Shown: positions 53,676 through 63,939, numbered from the stretch's first letter. The stretch: 64,000 nucleotides of DNA from Capnocytophaga canimorsus (GCF_002302565.1 NZ_CP022382.1:1869001-1933000), one strand, 5' to 3'. Notes: generated by a model not told the origin, from the sequence alone. Translations and numbers: made by a program.

Positions 53676-56315
53676 ATGATGACTTCACAAGAAATACGTC
53701 GAGAGTTTTTGAAATTTTTTGAGGGCAAAGGGCATCTGATTGTACCTTCTGCACCTATGGTTATCAAAAACGACCCCACACTGATGTTCACCAACGCAGG
53801 TATGAACCAGTTCAAAGAATATTTTTTAGGTAATGGAAAACCCAAAAGTAAACGTATCGCCGACACTCAAAAATGTCTTCGCGTATCTGGAAAACACAAT
53901 GATTTAGAAGAAGTTGGGAAAGATACCTATCATCACACAATGTTTGAGATGTTGGGCAACTGGTCATTTGGCGATTATTTCAAAAAAGAAGCGATTGCGT
54001 GGGCGTGGGAATTGCTAACTGAAGTCTACAAAATTCCAAAGAAAAACTTATACGTAACTGTTTTTGAAGGAAGTAAAGAAGATAATGTTCCTTTCGACCA
54101 AGAATCATTCGATATTTGGAAAGGACTCATTGCTGAAGACCGCATTCTTCTTGGAAATAAAAAAGACAATTTCTGGGAGATGGGCGATCAAGGTCCGTGT
54201 GGTCCGTGTACTGAAATCCACGTGGATTTACGTTCGGAAAGCGAGAAAAGCAAAATTTCGGGGCGTGATTTGGTCAATCAAGACCACCCTCAGGTCATCG
54301 AAATATGGAATAATGTGTTTATGGAGTTCAATCGCAAAGCCGACGGCTCACTCGAAAAATTACCTGCTCAGCACGTGGATACAGGAATGGGCTTCGAGCG
54401 ACTTTGTATGGTTTTGCAAGGCGTGCAATCTAACTACGACACTGATGTCTTTACTCCTATCATTCAACGAATTGAAGAAATTACACAACATAAATACATC
54501 AAAGGAAATAATGTTTCCGCTGAGGAAGACCAAATCAATATTGCCATTCGCGTAATTGCCGACCATATTCGTGCCGTTTCTTTCGCCATTGCCGACGGAC
54601 AGCTACCTTCCAACAACGGTGCAGGTTATGTTATTCGTCGTATTTTGCGTCGTGCTATCCGATATGGTTTCACTTTCTTAAATCAAAAAGAGCCTTTTAT
54701 CTACAAATTGGTGGAAACTTTAGCTTTACAGATGGGTGAAGTTTTCCCAGAGATTGAAAAACAGCAAGTTTTGGTAGAAAATGTCATCAAAGAAGAAGAA
54801 GCCTCTTTTTTGCGTACCTTAGAGCAAGGACTGCTGATGCTCGATGTGATGATAAACAACATTTCGGACAATCAACTTTCTGGAAGTAAAGCCTTTGAAC
54901 TTTACGATACTTACGGATTTCCTATCGACCTTACAGCTCTCATTCTTTCTGAAAAAGGATTAACGCTGGACGAAAAAGGCTTTGAGGAAAATCTTCAAAA
55001 ACAAAAAGAACGCTCCCGAGCTGCTGCACAGGTAAAAGCCGATGATTGGGTGATTTTACGTGACGATGAAGAAGAGGAATTCATTGGCTATGACACGTTG
55101 GAGGCTATCGTTCGTTTGGTAAAATATCGGAAAGTAGAAAGCCAAAAAGATGGTACTTTCTATCAATTGGTTTTCAATGTAACGCCTTTTTATCCAGAAG
55201 GTGGAGGACAAGCAGGTGATAAAGGTACGTTACAATCGGCAAATGGGGGTATTACCTATATTGTTGATACTAAGAAAGAAAACAACCTGATTATTCATAT
55301 TTCTGAGACTTTGCCAGATAATCTCAACGACCCTTTCAAAGCGGAAGTACATCCGTTAGGAAGAGCCTTTACACAAGCAAACCACTCAGCGACACACCTT
55401 TTGCATCAGGCACTTCGCGAGGTTTTAGGAACACACGTGGAGCAAAAAGGTTCGTTGGTCGATTTAAAACATCTTCGCTTTGACTTTTCTCATTTTCAGA
55501 AACTTACTCAAGAGGAAATCACAGAGATTGAAAGACGTGTCAATGAGCGAATTCAGCAAAAAATAGACTTGCAGGAACACCGCAACATTCCTATACAACA
55601 GGCGATGGATGCTGGAGCGATGGCTCTTTTTGGAGAAAAATATGGCGATAAGGTTCGTATGATTCAGTTTGGCGAGAGCAAAGAGCTTTGTGGAGGAACA
55701 CACGTGAAAAATACGGGAGATATTTGGTATTTTAAAATTTTGTCGGAAGGAGCAGTAGCTTCAGGAATTCGCCGAATTGAAGCCATCACACAAGAAGCAG
55801 CCTTGGCGTACTTCAAAGAACAGGAAGCCATAGTAAGCCGACTTCGTCAATTAGTGAAAAACGCACAAGACCCGCTTAAAGCTGTTGAAAATCTGCAAGA
55901 AGAAAACACACGTCTGCAAAAAGAACTTGAAAATTTAAAGAAAGAACAAGCTAAAAACCTCAAATCTAACCTAAAAAATGAATTTAAGGAGGTAAACGGA
56001 ATAGCTTTTCTGTCGCAAAAAGTGAATTTAGACATTGCCAATTTAAAAGACCTTGCTTTCCAATTAGGAAATGAAGTGCCCAACGCGTTTATTTTATTTG
56101 GCTCAGAGCAAGAAGACGGCAAAGCTCTGTTATTGTGCTACATATCCAAAGACTTAGTTTCTGAAAAAGGATTAGATGCAGGGAAAGTAGTTCGCGAATT
56201 GGGCAAATACATTCACGGAGGCGGAGGCGGACAACCTTTCTTTGCCACAGCAGGAGGTAAAAATCCAGCAGGTATCGAGGAGGCTTTAAGCAAAGCAATT
56301 GAGTTTTTAAATTAA
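53676..56315 (+). CDS. alaS: Alanyl-tRNA synthetase
   Basis: 879 residues, normal length. Class II core ([43 protein letters not shown]), the editing domain with HxxxH in [13 protein letters not shown] and CxxxH in [11 protein letters not shown], and the C-terminal domain ([14 protein letters not shown]). It charges tRNA-Ala and clears Ser/Gly mistakes. Start is one of two consecutive ATGs (53676 or 53679). Confidence 0.96.
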   Translation: MMTSQEIRREFLKFFEGKGHLIVPSAPMVIKNDPTLMFTNAGMNQFKEYFLGNGKPKSKRIADTQKCLRVSGKHNDLEEVGKDTYHHTMFEMLGNWSFGDYFKKEAIAWAWELLTEVYKIPKKNLYVTVFEGSKEDNVPFDQESFDIWKGLIAEDRILLGNKKDNFWEMGDQGPCGPCTEIHVDLRSESEKSKISGRDLVNQDHPQVIEIWNNVFMEFNRKADGSLEKLPAQHVDTGMGFERLCMVLQGVQSNYDTDVFTPIIQRIEEITQHKYIKGNNVSAEEDQINIAIRVIADHIRAVSFAIADGQLPSNNGAGYVIRRILRRAIRYGFTFLNQKEPFIYKLVETLALQMGEVFPEIEKQQVLVENVIKEEEASFLRTLEQGLLMLDVMINNISDNQLSGSKAFELYDTYGFPIDLTALILSEKGLTLDEKGFEENLQKQKERSRAAAQVKADDWVILRDDEEEEFIGYDTLEAIVRLVKYRKVESQKDGTFYQLVFNVTPFYPEGGGQAGDKGTLQSANGGITYIVDTKKENNLIIHISETLPDNLNDPFKAEVHPLGRAFTQANHSATHLLHQALREVLGTHVEQKGSLVDLKHLRFDFSHFQKLTQEEITEIERRVNERIQQKIDLQEHRNIPIQQAMDAGAMALFGEKYGDKVRMIQFGESKELCGGTHVKNTGDIWYFKILSEGAVASGIRRIEAITQEAALAYFKEQEAIVSRLRQLVKNAQDPLKAVENLQEENTRLQKELENLKKEQAKNLKSNLKNEFKEVNGIAFLSQKVNLDIANLKDLAFQLGNEVPNAFILFGSEQEDGKALLLCYISKDLVSEKGLDAGKVVRELGKYIHGGGGGQPFFATAGGKNPAGIEEALSKAIEFLN

Positions 56316-56319
56316 GAGG

Positions 56320-56360
56320 AAACGGACGTAAATGAGAGCAAATTTGCGTCCGTTTTTTAT
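56320..56360 (+). terminator. Terminator of alaS
   Basis: 14-bp stem (56320-56333 with 56342-56355, one G-T pair) with an 8-nt loop and a T tract. Confidence 0.88.
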
Positions 56361-56402
56361 TTTTGAGCAGATTTTTCAAGAAAAACACTTAAAAATTCCA
56401 AG

Positions 56403-57272
56403 ATGTACAAAAAAGGATTTTTTTCATTACAACCCGACCAGCGCAAAGGAGTTTTTGTTTTGTTGGTGCTTATCGTTGTGGTTCAGTGCATTTATTTTTG
56501 GGTGGATTTTCAAAAAATGCCTCAAAGTGAAAGTACCGAATTTGTTACGCTTAAAAAGCAATTAGATTCTTTAAAAAATCTTGAGCAAGAGGTTAAGAAA
56601 GACAGTGTTTTTGCCTTTAACCCTAATTTTATTACTGATTATCGAGGATATGTTTTGGGATTGACCACTGAAGAAATTGATCGCTTGCATACTTTCCGAA
56701 AGCAAGGCAAGTTTGTTCATTCTGCCAGTGAATTTCAGCAAGTCACTCAAGTATCGGATAGTCTTTTAGCGGTAATTTCGCCCTATTTTAAATTCCCCGA
56801 ATGGGTGAAAAATACCCAAAAACAAAAGAAATCATTCGATAAGACTTCCGTGCCAACTTCAAAAGCGCCTAAAAAAGACCTAAATACAGCTACTGAGGAG
56901 GATTTGATGAAAGTTTATGGTATAGGTAAGGTGCTCTCACAACGGATTTTGAAATACAAACAACGCATACAGGGCTTTTCTGAAATTTCGCAGCTCAAAG
57001 AGGTGTATGGACTTGAGGAGGAAGTTGTTGAGCGCATAATGCTACAATTTGAAATACAGACGCCTCCTTCTATTGAAAAACAAGATATCAACACTATTGG
57101 GTTGTACGAATTGGCTAAAATTCCGTATATGGATTTTGATTTAGCAAAAAAGCTCATTGGTTTGCGTTCAGAAGTGGGGAATATTCTTCATTTTAACGAT
57201 TTATTGCAAATTGAAGGGTTTGATGAGGTAAAAATTAAACGAATTCAGTTATATTTGCAAATTCACGATTAG
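56403..57272 (+). CDS. ComEA-like helix-hairpin-helix protein
   Basis: 289 residues. N-terminal membrane helix (about 16-35), a linker, then several helix-hairpin-helix units; the best is KDLNTATEEDLMKVYGIGKV followed by LSQRILKYKQRIQGF, as in ComEA, with further HhH-like units toward the end. ComEA binds incoming DNA in natural transformation; here the protein has more HhH units, so a role in DNA binding is likely but uptake is not shown. No other com gene is close. Confidence 0.8.
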   Translation: MYKKGFFSLQPDQRKGVFVLLVLIVVVQCIYFWVDFQKMPQSESTEFVTLKKQLDSLKNLEQEVKKDSVFAFNPNFITDYRGYVLGLTTEEIDRLHTFRKQGKFVHSASEFQQVTQVSDSLLAVISPYFKFPEWVKNTQKQKKSFDKTSVPTSKAPKKDLNTATEEDLMKVYGIGKVLSQRILKYKQRIQGFSEISQLKEVYGLEEEVVERIMLQFEIQTPPSIEKQDINTIGLYELAKIPYMDFDLAKKLIGLRSEVGNILHFNDLLQIEGFDEVKIKRIQLYLQIHD

Positions 57273-57313
57273 ATAATTTTAACCGAGTTAAGGCTCTAAA
57301 AGTTTTTGTAATT

Positions 57314-58450
57314 ATGATTTTTGACTATTCAGAAACCCAAAATATGGTTGCCGAGTCGGCAAGGGATTTTGCAGAAAAATACATTCGTCCGTATATTATG
57401 CAATGGGATGAGGCTCAGGAATTTCCAGTAGATGTTTTCCGAAAAGCTGGTGAAATGGGCTTTATGGGGGTTTTAGTGCCCGAAATGTACGGAGGCTCAA
57501 ATTTGGGGTATCACGAATACATCGCCATTATAGAAGAGATTTCAAAAGTTGACCCTTCAATTGGCTTATCTATTGCAGCACATAATTCATTATGCACCAA
57601 TCATATACTTTCTTTTGGGAATGAATTCCAAAAAAGCAAATGGTTACCTAAATTGGCTTCAGGGGAGTGGATTGGCGCTTGGGGGCTTACCGAGCACAAT
57701 ACGGGGTCTGATGCTAAAGGAATGCATACCGTAGCTCGTAAAGAGGGCGAAACTTGGGTAATTAACGGCACAAAAAATTTTATTACTCACGGAAAATCAG
57801 GAGATATTGCCGTCATTATTGCACGTACGGGCGAAAAAGGAGATAATCACGGAATGACCGCTTTTGCTATTGAAAAAGGCACTGCCGGATTTAGTAGCGG
57901 TAAGAAGGAGAATAAATTAGGAATGCGTGCCAGTGAAACTGCCGAATTAGTATTTCAAGATTGCCGAATCCCAGACGCGAACCGTTTGGGTGAGGTGGGA
58001 GAAGGCTTCATTCAGGCAATGAAAATCTTAGATGGCGGACGTATTTCCATTGGAGCTCTTGCGTTAGGTATTGCTAAGGGGGCTTATGAGGCCTCTGTAA
58101 AATACGCCCAAGAGCGTGAACAGTTTGGCAAACCTATTTTCCAATTCCAAAGTATTGCCTTCAAGCTGGCGGATATGGCAACCGAGATAGAGGCTTCGGA
58201 ATTGTTGCTTCATAAAGCCGCATTTTTAAAAAATGAAGGAAGGAATGTTACCAAATTAGGGGCTATGGCAAAAATGTATGCTTCAGAAGTTTGTGTTCGT
58301 GTGGCTACCGACGCCATACAAATTCACGGCGGATATGGCTATACTAAGGATTTTCCAGTAGAGAAATTCTTCCGCGATTCAAAGTTGTGTACCATTGGCG
58401 AGGGAACTACCGAAATTCAAAAACTAGTGATTTCCCGAAATATTATTTAA
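57314..58450 (+). CDS. Acyl-CoA dehydrogenase
   Basis: 378 residues. Flavoprotein core motifs: GLTEHNTGSDAKGM, GTKNFITHGKSGDIAVI, KLGMRASETAELVFQDC, QIHGGYGYTKDFPVEKFFRD and the closing EGTTEIQKLVISRNI with the expected catalytic Glu. It oxidises acyl-CoA to enoyl-CoA, most like short- to medium-chain or butyryl-CoA dehydrogenases. Specificity cannot be told. The methyltransferase gene follows after 13 bp. Confidence 0.92.
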   Translation: MIFDYSETQNMVAESARDFAEKYIRPYIMQWDEAQEFPVDVFRKAGEMGFMGVLVPEMYGGSNLGYHEYIAIIEEISKVDPSIGLSIAAHNSLCTNHILSFGNEFQKSKWLPKLASGEWIGAWGLTEHNTGSDAKGMHTVARKEGETWVINGTKNFITHGKSGDIAVIIARTGEKGDNHGMTAFAIEKGTAGFSSGKKENKLGMRASETAELVFQDCRIPDANRLGEVGEGFIQAMKILDGGRISIGALALGIAKGAYEASVKYAQEREQFGKPIFQFQSIAFKLADMATEIEASELLLHKAAFLKNEGRNVTKLGAMAKMYASEVCVRVATDAIQIHGGYGYTKDFPVEKFFRDSKLCTIGEGTTEIQKLVISRNII

Positions 58451-58463
58451 TTCAAAATCGATA

Positions 58464-59168
58464 ATGAAGGATCTTTTCGGACAAGCCATTTTGGATTACC
58501 AACTTGGCAGGCATACGGAAGATATCCGAACCGAAACTACCATTTCGGAAGAAGATTTTTTACCTGTTTCGTATCTTTTTCGCAGCTTTGACCAAATGCC
58601 CGAGTTAGAGCAAATGGCACTGCAAATGGCACGAGGTAAGGTACTTGAGGTGGGTTGTGGAGCTGGAAGCCACGGATTGTACTTGCAAAATCAGCGAAAT
58701 TTAGACGTTTTTTCGGTAGATATATCGCCCAAAGCGGTGGAGGCTTGTCAGTTGCGTGGGTTAAAAAATGTTTCTGTTGCCGATGTGATGAACATTGAAG
58801 GCAAATTCGATACTATTTTGCTCTTGATGAATGGTGCTGGAATGTGCGGACGGCTCAAAAAAATGCCTACTTTTTACACCAAACTCAAATCACTACTCAA
58901 CCAAGGCGGACAAATACTGACCGACTCTTCAGATATTATCTATATGTTTGACCAAGAAGAAGATGGAACTTATTGTGTGCCACTTCATTTTGATTATTAT
59001 GGCGAAGTAGATTATCAAGTGAGTTACAAAGGCGAAAAAGAAGTTCCCTTTGCGTGGATGTATGTTGATTACAATACGCTTCAAAATGTGGCTTTTTCGG
59101 TGGGGCTTGATTGTGAACTGCTCAAAGAAGGCAAACACTTTGATTATTTAGCAAAATTAAGCGTGTAG
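58464..59168 (+). CDS. Class I SAM-dependent methyltransferase
   Basis: 234 residues. SAM-binding motif I GKVLEVGCGAGSHGLYL, the acidic end of strand 2 in VFSVDISPKAVEAC, and motif IV region FDTILLLMNGAGMCGR. Cytoplasmic. Substrate unknown; the N-terminal YQLGRHTEDIRTETTISEE segment is a helical cap. Confidence 0.85.
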   Translation: MKDLFGQAILDYQLGRHTEDIRTETTISEEDFLPVSYLFRSFDQMPELEQMALQMARGKVLEVGCGAGSHGLYLQNQRNLDVFSVDISPKAVEACQLRGLKNVSVADVMNIEGKFDTILLLMNGAGMCGRLKKMPTFYTKLKSLLNQGGQILTDSSDIIYMFDQEEDGTYCVPLHFDYYGEVDYQVSYKGEKEVPFAWMYVDYNTLQNVAFSVGLDCELLKEGKHFDYLAKLSV

Positions 59169-59172
59169 AGAT

Positions 59173-59580
59173 ATGAAAAAAATTGTTTTTTTAAATGTGC
59201 AGAAAAACAAGGCTTTACTGTTTTTATTTGTTTTGATATTGGTGCTGTTTTTTGTTAATTTCGTTTTGTGGCAGAATAAGTATTTGAGGGTTTCTTTTTA
59301 TTTATTTCTGACGATTTACTTGTCAAAAATGTTTTGGTTTAGAAATTATTTTGAATGGAACAAAATGGGGTTTCTCATCAAAATCAACTCATTTTTTGGC
59401 AAAAATTATATGGTATCCGACATTCAAACCATTGTGTTTCAGTCTTATGGATTTAAAATAATCAAAAATAATGGTAATGAAAAAACGTTTTGCCTAAAAC
59501 ATATCACTGCGGAAAGCAAACAACGGCTTTTTGATATTTTAAAGTCCTATAAAGGCATCACATTTATCAGTGCCGAATAA
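59173..59580 (+). CDS. Small membrane protein of unknown function
   Basis: 135 residues. Two hydrophobic segments (about 14-34 and 39-55), then a soluble C-terminal half. Starts 4 bp behind the methyltransferase and is likely cotranscribed. The layout (two helices, then a short beta-rich domain) recalls bacterial PH-like membrane proteins, but I do not recognise the family. Confidence 0.65.
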   Translation: MKKIVFLNVQKNKALLFLFVLILVLFFVNFVLWQNKYLRVSFYLFLTIYLSKMFWFRNYFEWNKMGFLIKINSFFGKNYMVSDIQTIVFQSYGFKIIKNNGNEKTFCLKHITAESKQRLFDILKSYKGITFISAE

Positions 59581-59583
59581 ACC

Positions 59584-59612
59584 TTGTTTTCGCTGTAAAA
59601 AATGTATATTTG
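59584..59612 (+). promoter_or_regulatory. Promoter of the epimerase-like gene
   Basis: TTG (59584-59586) and TATATTTG (59605-59612), spacer 18 bp, 24 bp upstream of the ATG. Confidence 0.65.
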
Positions 59613-59636
59613 TGAGGTTATTCATCTGAGTTATTT

Positions 59637-60647
59637 ATGATTTTAGTCACTGGAGGTACAGGATTATTAGGCGGACATCTACTGCTTCATCTTGCTGAAA
59701 ATCAACAGATAATTAGAGCTATTTATCGTGATATTTCTGCTTTGGAAAAGGTAAGACGTTTTTTTCTGCTTCAAACCTCAAAAGGGCAACAACTTTTTGA
59801 AAAAATAGAATGGGTTCGTGCCGATATTACTCAAATTCCCGAATTAGAACTCGCCTTTAAGGGGATAACTCAAGTGTTTCACGCAGCGGGCTTTGTTTCT
59901 TTCAACCCCCAAGATGCCGAAATACTGTACAAAATCAACATTGAAGGAACGGCAAATGTGGTGAATCTTTGTATTGATTTTAAAATCAAAAAGTTGTGTT
60001 ATGTGAGTTCTGTAGCCGCTCTCGGCAAAGAAGGAGCGAAGGGAATTGATGAAAATTCACATTGGAATTCTGACGATAACAACCACGATTATGCTATCAG
60101 TAAGCACGGCGGAGAAATGGAAGTATGGCGAGCCTCGCAAGAAGGGGTAGATGTGGTAGTGGTAAACCCTGCTGTTATTTTGGGTAGCGGATTTTGGGAA
60201 GCTCCTTCTTCTTTGATTTTTAGTAAAATAAACGACGGATTGCCCTATTATACCACGGGTGGAACGGGTGTAGTTTCATCCGATGATGTTGCCCGAGCGA
60301 TGATACAACTAATGCAGTCCGACATTAAAAATGAGCGTTTTGTTTTAAACCAAAGCAATATCACTTACAAACAATTACTTACTTCAATTGCCGAAAAATT
60401 GGGTAAAAAGCCTCCAAAGCGAAAAATATCGTATACAATTTTGGTAATTTTAGCTATCTTAGATGGATTTTTTAGTTTTTTACGAATTAAAAAGCGAAAG
60501 CTGACCTTGAATAATGCCCAATCATTAAGTACAATTTCTGCTTATAATGGCGAAAAAATCACCCAAATCCTTGATTTTTCGTACACACCACTTAACCGAA
60601 CACTTCAAAAAATAACTGATGATTTTAAATCCGAATTCGGAAAATGA
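59637..60647 (+). CDS. NAD(P)-dependent epimerase/reductase, extended SDR family
   Basis: 336 residues. Rossmann motif VTGGTGLLGGHLLLHLAE at the N-terminus, ITQVFHAAGFVSF, catalytic YxxxK in HDYAISKHGGE, and VVNPAVILGSGFW. Extended short-chain dehydrogenases of this sort work on nucleotide sugars, dihydroflavonol-like ketones or sterol-like substrates; which one applies here is not known. Followed by the glycosyltransferase gene. Confidence 0.85.
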   Translation: MILVTGGTGLLGGHLLLHLAENQQIIRAIYRDISALEKVRRFFLLQTSKGQQLFEKIEWVRADITQIPELELAFKGITQVFHAAGFVSFNPQDAEILYKINIEGTANVVNLCIDFKIKKLCYVSSVAALGKEGAKGIDENSHWNSDDNNHDYAISKHGGEMEVWRASQEGVDVVVVNPAVILGSGFWEAPSSLIFSKINDGLPYYTTGGTGVVSSDDVARAMIQLMQSDIKNERFVLNQSNITYKQLLTSIAEKLGKKPPKRKISYTILVILAILDGFFSFLRIKKRKLTLNNAQSLSTISAYNGEKITQILDFSYTPLNRTLQKITDDFKSEFGK

Positions 60648-60721
60648 TTTCGGAATAAGAGAAAAATTAGGTAAGAAATAAAATTATTAAAACTTTAATG
60701 GTTCATTCTTTTTGAATATGT

Positions 60722-60729
60722 TATTTTTG
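60722..60729 (+). promoter_or_regulatory. -7 box for the glycosyltransferase-dihydroorotase unit
   Basis: TATTTTTG matches TAnnTTTG, 26 bp upstream of the ATG at 60756. Confidence 0.5.
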
Positions 60730-60755
60730 CCTTTTAATTCAAATCGTTGCTCCTT

Positions 60756-61538
60756 ATGTCGGAACACAAAAATGTAGTTATCATCCCCACTTATAACGAG
60801 ATAGAGAATATCGAAGCCATCATTCGAGCGGTTTTTGAATTGCCTGTTTCGTTTGATGTTTTGGTGGTGGACGATAATTCGCCCGACGGTACGGCACTTT
60901 GTGTTCAAAACTTGCAACGATTGTTTCCCGAACGTCTTTTTTTGGAGGTAAGAACTGGCAAATCAGGCTTGGGAACGGCTTATGTACACGGTTTTAAGTG
61001 GGCGTTGTCTCGCACTTACGATTATATATTCGAAATGGATGCCGATTTTTCGCATAATCCTGCTGATTTATGCCGACTTTATGAGGCTTGTGCCAAATGT
61101 GGCTACGATATGGCTATCGGTTCGCGATATGTAAAAGGGGTAAATGTAGTGAATTGGCCTCTGCAACGTGTTTTGCTTTCGTACGGAGCATCACTATACG
61201 TTAAGGTAATTACAGGAATGACCATCAACGACCCCACTGCCGGATTTGTATGTTATTCGCGTAAGGTAATTGAGGTCATTGATTTGGATAAAATTCAGTT
61301 TGTGGGTTATGCTTTTCAAATCGAAATGAAGTACAAAGCCTATTTGAAAAAATATAAAATTGTTGAAATTCCTATTATTTTTACCGATAGGGTCAATGGC
61401 GAATCCAAAATCAATAAAGGGGTAATCAAAGAAGCCATTTTTGGTGTTTTTTCGATGCGATTAAAGCATCTTTTCAAAAAATATAAAACTTCGAGAAAAT
61501 ATGAATACATATCTGATAGTCAATGCGAAAATAGTTAA
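60756..61538 (+). CDS. Dolichyl/polyprenyl-phosphate mannose synthase-like glycosyltransferase
   Basis: 260 residues from the ATG at 60756. GT2 fold: VVIIPTYNEIENIEAIIR, VVDDNSPDGTA, the metal-binding DAD in IFEMDADFSHNP, IGSRYVKGVNVVNWP and GESKINKGV. No membrane domain follows, as in the soluble type. It likely makes a polyprenyl-phosphate sugar donor for lipoprotein or surface glycan synthesis. Its 3' end overlaps the dihydroorotase start by 38 bp. Confidence 0.9.
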   Translation: MSEHKNVVIIPTYNEIENIEAIIRAVFELPVSFDVLVVDDNSPDGTALCVQNLQRLFPERLFLEVRTGKSGLGTAYVHGFKWALSRTYDYIFEMDADFSHNPADLCRLYEACAKCGYDMAIGSRYVKGVNVVNWPLQRVLLSYGASLYVKVITGMTINDPTAGFVCYSRKVIEVIDLDKIQFVGYAFQIEMKYKAYLKKYKIVEIPIIFTDRVNGESKINKGVIKEAIFGVFSMRLKHLFKKYKTSRKYEYISDSQCENS

Positions 61539-62841
61539 CGAAGGACAAATCTCTCATTCGGATATACTCATTGAAAATGGGCGTATTTCAAAAATTGCTT
61601 CGCAAATAACGCTAAAAGGTAATGTGCAAGTTATTGATGCTCAGGGTGATTTCGTTCTTCCTGGGGTGATTGATGACCAGGTGCATTTCCGCGAGCCAGG
61701 GCTCACTCACAAAGCCAATATTGCCGCCGAAAGTGCAGCAGCCGTTGCCGGCGGGGTAACTACTTTTTTTGAGCAACCCAACACTCAACCTCAAACCACT
61801 ACTTTGCAGTATCTTGAAGAAAAATTCAACATTGCCTCTCGGACTTCCTTTGCGAATTATTCATTTTTCTTAGGAGGAACCAATGACAATTTGGAAGAAC
61901 TGAAAAAGTTGGAAAAAAACGTTTGTGCAGGGGTCAAACTTTTTTTAGGCTCTTCTACAGGTAATATGTTGGTAGACAATGAAAAGACTATTGAAACCAT
62001 TTTTTCAAATGTCGATGCCATTATTGCTGCACATTGCGAAGATGAGCAAACCATTCGGCAGAATTTAGCACAACAACAAGCCATTTACGGTGAGGATATT
62101 CCTGTTGAGCAACATCCTATAATTCGCAGTGATGAGGCTTGTTATTTATCCTCTTCAAAGGCGGTGGCTTTGGCCGAAAAAACAGGTGCACGTTTGCACG
62201 TTTTTCATCTTTCTACAGAAAAAGAAACGGCACTTTTCAGAAACGATATTCCTCTCAAAGATAAAAAGATAACTGCTGAAGTTTGTGTGCATCATCTTTG
62301 GTTTTCTGATGCGGATTATGCCCAAAAAGGAAGCTTTATAAAATGGAATCCTGCCGTGAAAAAGGCTTCCGATAGAGCCGCCTTGTGGGAAGCCTTGCTT
62401 GACAATCGTCTTGATGTAATTGCTACCGACCACGCCCCGCATACCTTGTCTGAGAAATCAAATCAAAAGTATGCACAAATTCCTTCGGGTGGTCCGTTAG
62501 TGCAACACGCCTTAATAGCAATGCTTGAAAAAATGAAACAAGGTAAAATTACCATTGAAACTTTGGTGGAGAAAATGTGCCATAATCCAGCAATTTTATT
62601 TCAAGTGAAGGAAAGAGGCTTTATCCGAGAAGGATATTTTGCGGATTTGGTTATCGTAGATGTCAATTCGCCTTGGCAGGTAACCAAAGAAAATATCTTG
62701 TACAAATGCGGATGGTCTCCTTTTGAAAATGAAACTTTTCAAGCCAGAGTAACCCATACTTTTGTCAACGGATTTTTAGCATATCAAAACGGGATAGTTA
62801 CTGCTATACCATACGGAAAACGAATTATGTTCAATAGGTAA
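61501..62841 (+). CDS. pyrC: Dihydroorotase
   Basis: 446 residues. Amidohydrolase fold: an N-terminal beta part (MNTYLIVNAKIVNEGQI), the metal motif as DDQVHFREPG where HxH is expected (here QVH), a probable carboxylated Lys in AGVKLFLGSSTGN, and the metal His in AAHCEDE and HVFHLSTEKE with the Asp in IATDHAPHTLSE. It forms dihydroorotate from carbamoyl aspartate in pyrimidine synthesis. The Gln in the first motif is noted as a finding. The start lies inside the preceding gene in another frame, suggesting translational coupling. Confidence 0.87.
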   Translation: MNTYLIVNAKIVNEGQISHSDILIENGRISKIASQITLKGNVQVIDAQGDFVLPGVIDDQVHFREPGLTHKANIAAESAAAVAGGVTTFFEQPNTQPQTTTLQYLEEKFNIASRTSFANYSFFLGGTNDNLEELKKLEKNVCAGVKLFLGSSTGNMLVDNEKTIETIFSNVDAIIAAHCEDEQTIRQNLAQQQAIYGEDIPVEQHPIIRSDEACYLSSSKAVALAEKTGARLHVFHLSTEKETALFRNDIPLKDKKITAEVCVHHLWFSDADYAQKGSFIKWNPAVKKASDRAALWEALLDNRLDVIATDHAPHTLSEKSNQKYAQIPSGGPLVQHALIAMLEKMKQGKITIETLVEKMCHNPAILFQVKERGFIREGYFADLVIVDVNSPWQVTKENILYKCGWSPFENETFQARVTHTFVNGFLAYQNGIVTAIPYGKRIMFNR

Positions 62842-62847
62842 AGTATT

Positions 62848-63249
62848 ATGAAACAGTTATTTATTGTGCTTTTTTTGATTTTGACGCTTTTCGGATGTCG
62901 GCAAAACATCATTCCTAAGCCTGAAAATTTGATTTCCGAACGCCAAATGGAAAAAATTATGTATGACCTTATGCTTTTAGATGCTATCAAAAGTACAGAC
63001 TATACTTATATGGAGCAACAAAAGGCTAACTTCACACAGCTTATCTATGAAAAATATGCCATTGATAGCCTTCAACTGGCGGAAAGTATGGTGTATTATG
63101 CCTCGATTCCTAAGGTGTACAATCGGATGATGAATTCGGTGGAACAACGATTGAAAGAGAATAAAAAGCAATTTTCTTCAGAAAAAGATTCATTATCAGG
63201 TGATATGAAAAAAATTAGAAAAGAAAACGCAGAATTAATTCAAGAATAA
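62848..63249 (+). CDS. DUF4296 lipoprotein
   Basis: 133 residues. Lipoprotein signal with lipobox LFGC at Cys17 (MKQLFIVLFLILTLFGCRQ). The mature protein is helical with IIPKPENLISERQMEKIMYDLMLLDA as two parts of the DUF4296 motif. Function unknown. 6 bp behind dihydroorotase and followed by DUF4271, a neighbourhood common in flavobacteria. Confidence 0.85.
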   Translation: MKQLFIVLFLILTLFGCRQNIIPKPENLISERQMEKIMYDLMLLDAIKSTDYTYMEQQKANFTQLIYEKYAIDSLQLAESMVYYASIPKVYNRMMNSVEQRLKENKKQFSSEKDSLSGDMKKIRKENAELIQE

Positions 63250-63261
63250 TCATTACAACTA

Positions 63262-63924
63262 TTGGAAGGTATAGAGATACATACAGGTGTGTTGCCCCAG
63301 TGGGTTTTTGTTGTTTTTTTGCTGATTTTTTCAGTACTTGCCCTGATGAGGGCGTCTTTTCCCAATCGATTTACTGAATTTTTAAAACTTCCAGTAAACA
63401 ATCGTTTTGTAGTTATTTACGAAAAAAAGGAAAAGAAAATACACATTTTTACTTTTATTTCATTGGTTTTGCAATGGATTTCTTTGAGTTTGCTAGTTTA
63501 TGTTTGGCTTTTGTTTTATCACGTAAAATTACCTTTTATCACAGGAGTAGATTTTTTAGACCTAGCATTACTACTTTTAGGCTTTTTGGGGTTGAAATAT
63601 TTTTTTCAGAAAAATTTAATTCATCTTTTTGATTTAAGATATTTTGGAAAAAGCTACATATATAATCGGATTATTTATTCGAGTTACGCCTCTTTTTTAA
63701 CAGTCATTTTGTTGTTTTTGGTAGTATATGTACAAATTTTGAATGCTTACTCATTTAACTTTCTTTTTTTTATACTATTGATTATTAATTTGTTAAGTTG
63801 GTTTACTTTTATAAAAACAAATCAATTAAAAATAAAACCTTATTTGATTTATTTTATTTTATATCTTTGCACCTTTGAAATAGCACCGTATGTTTTCCTG
63901 ATGTATGGGCTTGAGTTTGTTTAA
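63262..63924 (+). CDS. DUF4271 membrane protein (TTG start)
   Basis: 220 residues with about six to seven membrane helices, the layout of DUF4271. The start is taken as TTG at 63262: the preceding in-frame stop is the TAA at 63247 (shared with DUF4296), no ATG exists before the first helix, and the next ATG (codon 28) would remove that helix. Function unknown; it commonly lies upstream of a uroporphyrinogen-III synthase gene, as here. Confidence 0.78.
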   Translation: MEGIEIHTGVLPQWVFVVFLLIFSVLALMRASFPNRFTEFLKLPVNNRFVVIYEKKEKKIHIFTFISLVLQWISLSLLVYVWLLFYHVKLPFITGVDFLDLALLLLGFLGLKYFFQKNLIHLFDLRYFGKSYIYNRIIYSSYASFLTVILLFLVVYVQILNAYSFNFLFFILLIINLLSWFTFIKTNQLKIKPYLIYFILYLCTFEIAPYVFLMYGLEFV

Positions 63925-63939
63925 ACTAAACTAAAAAAA

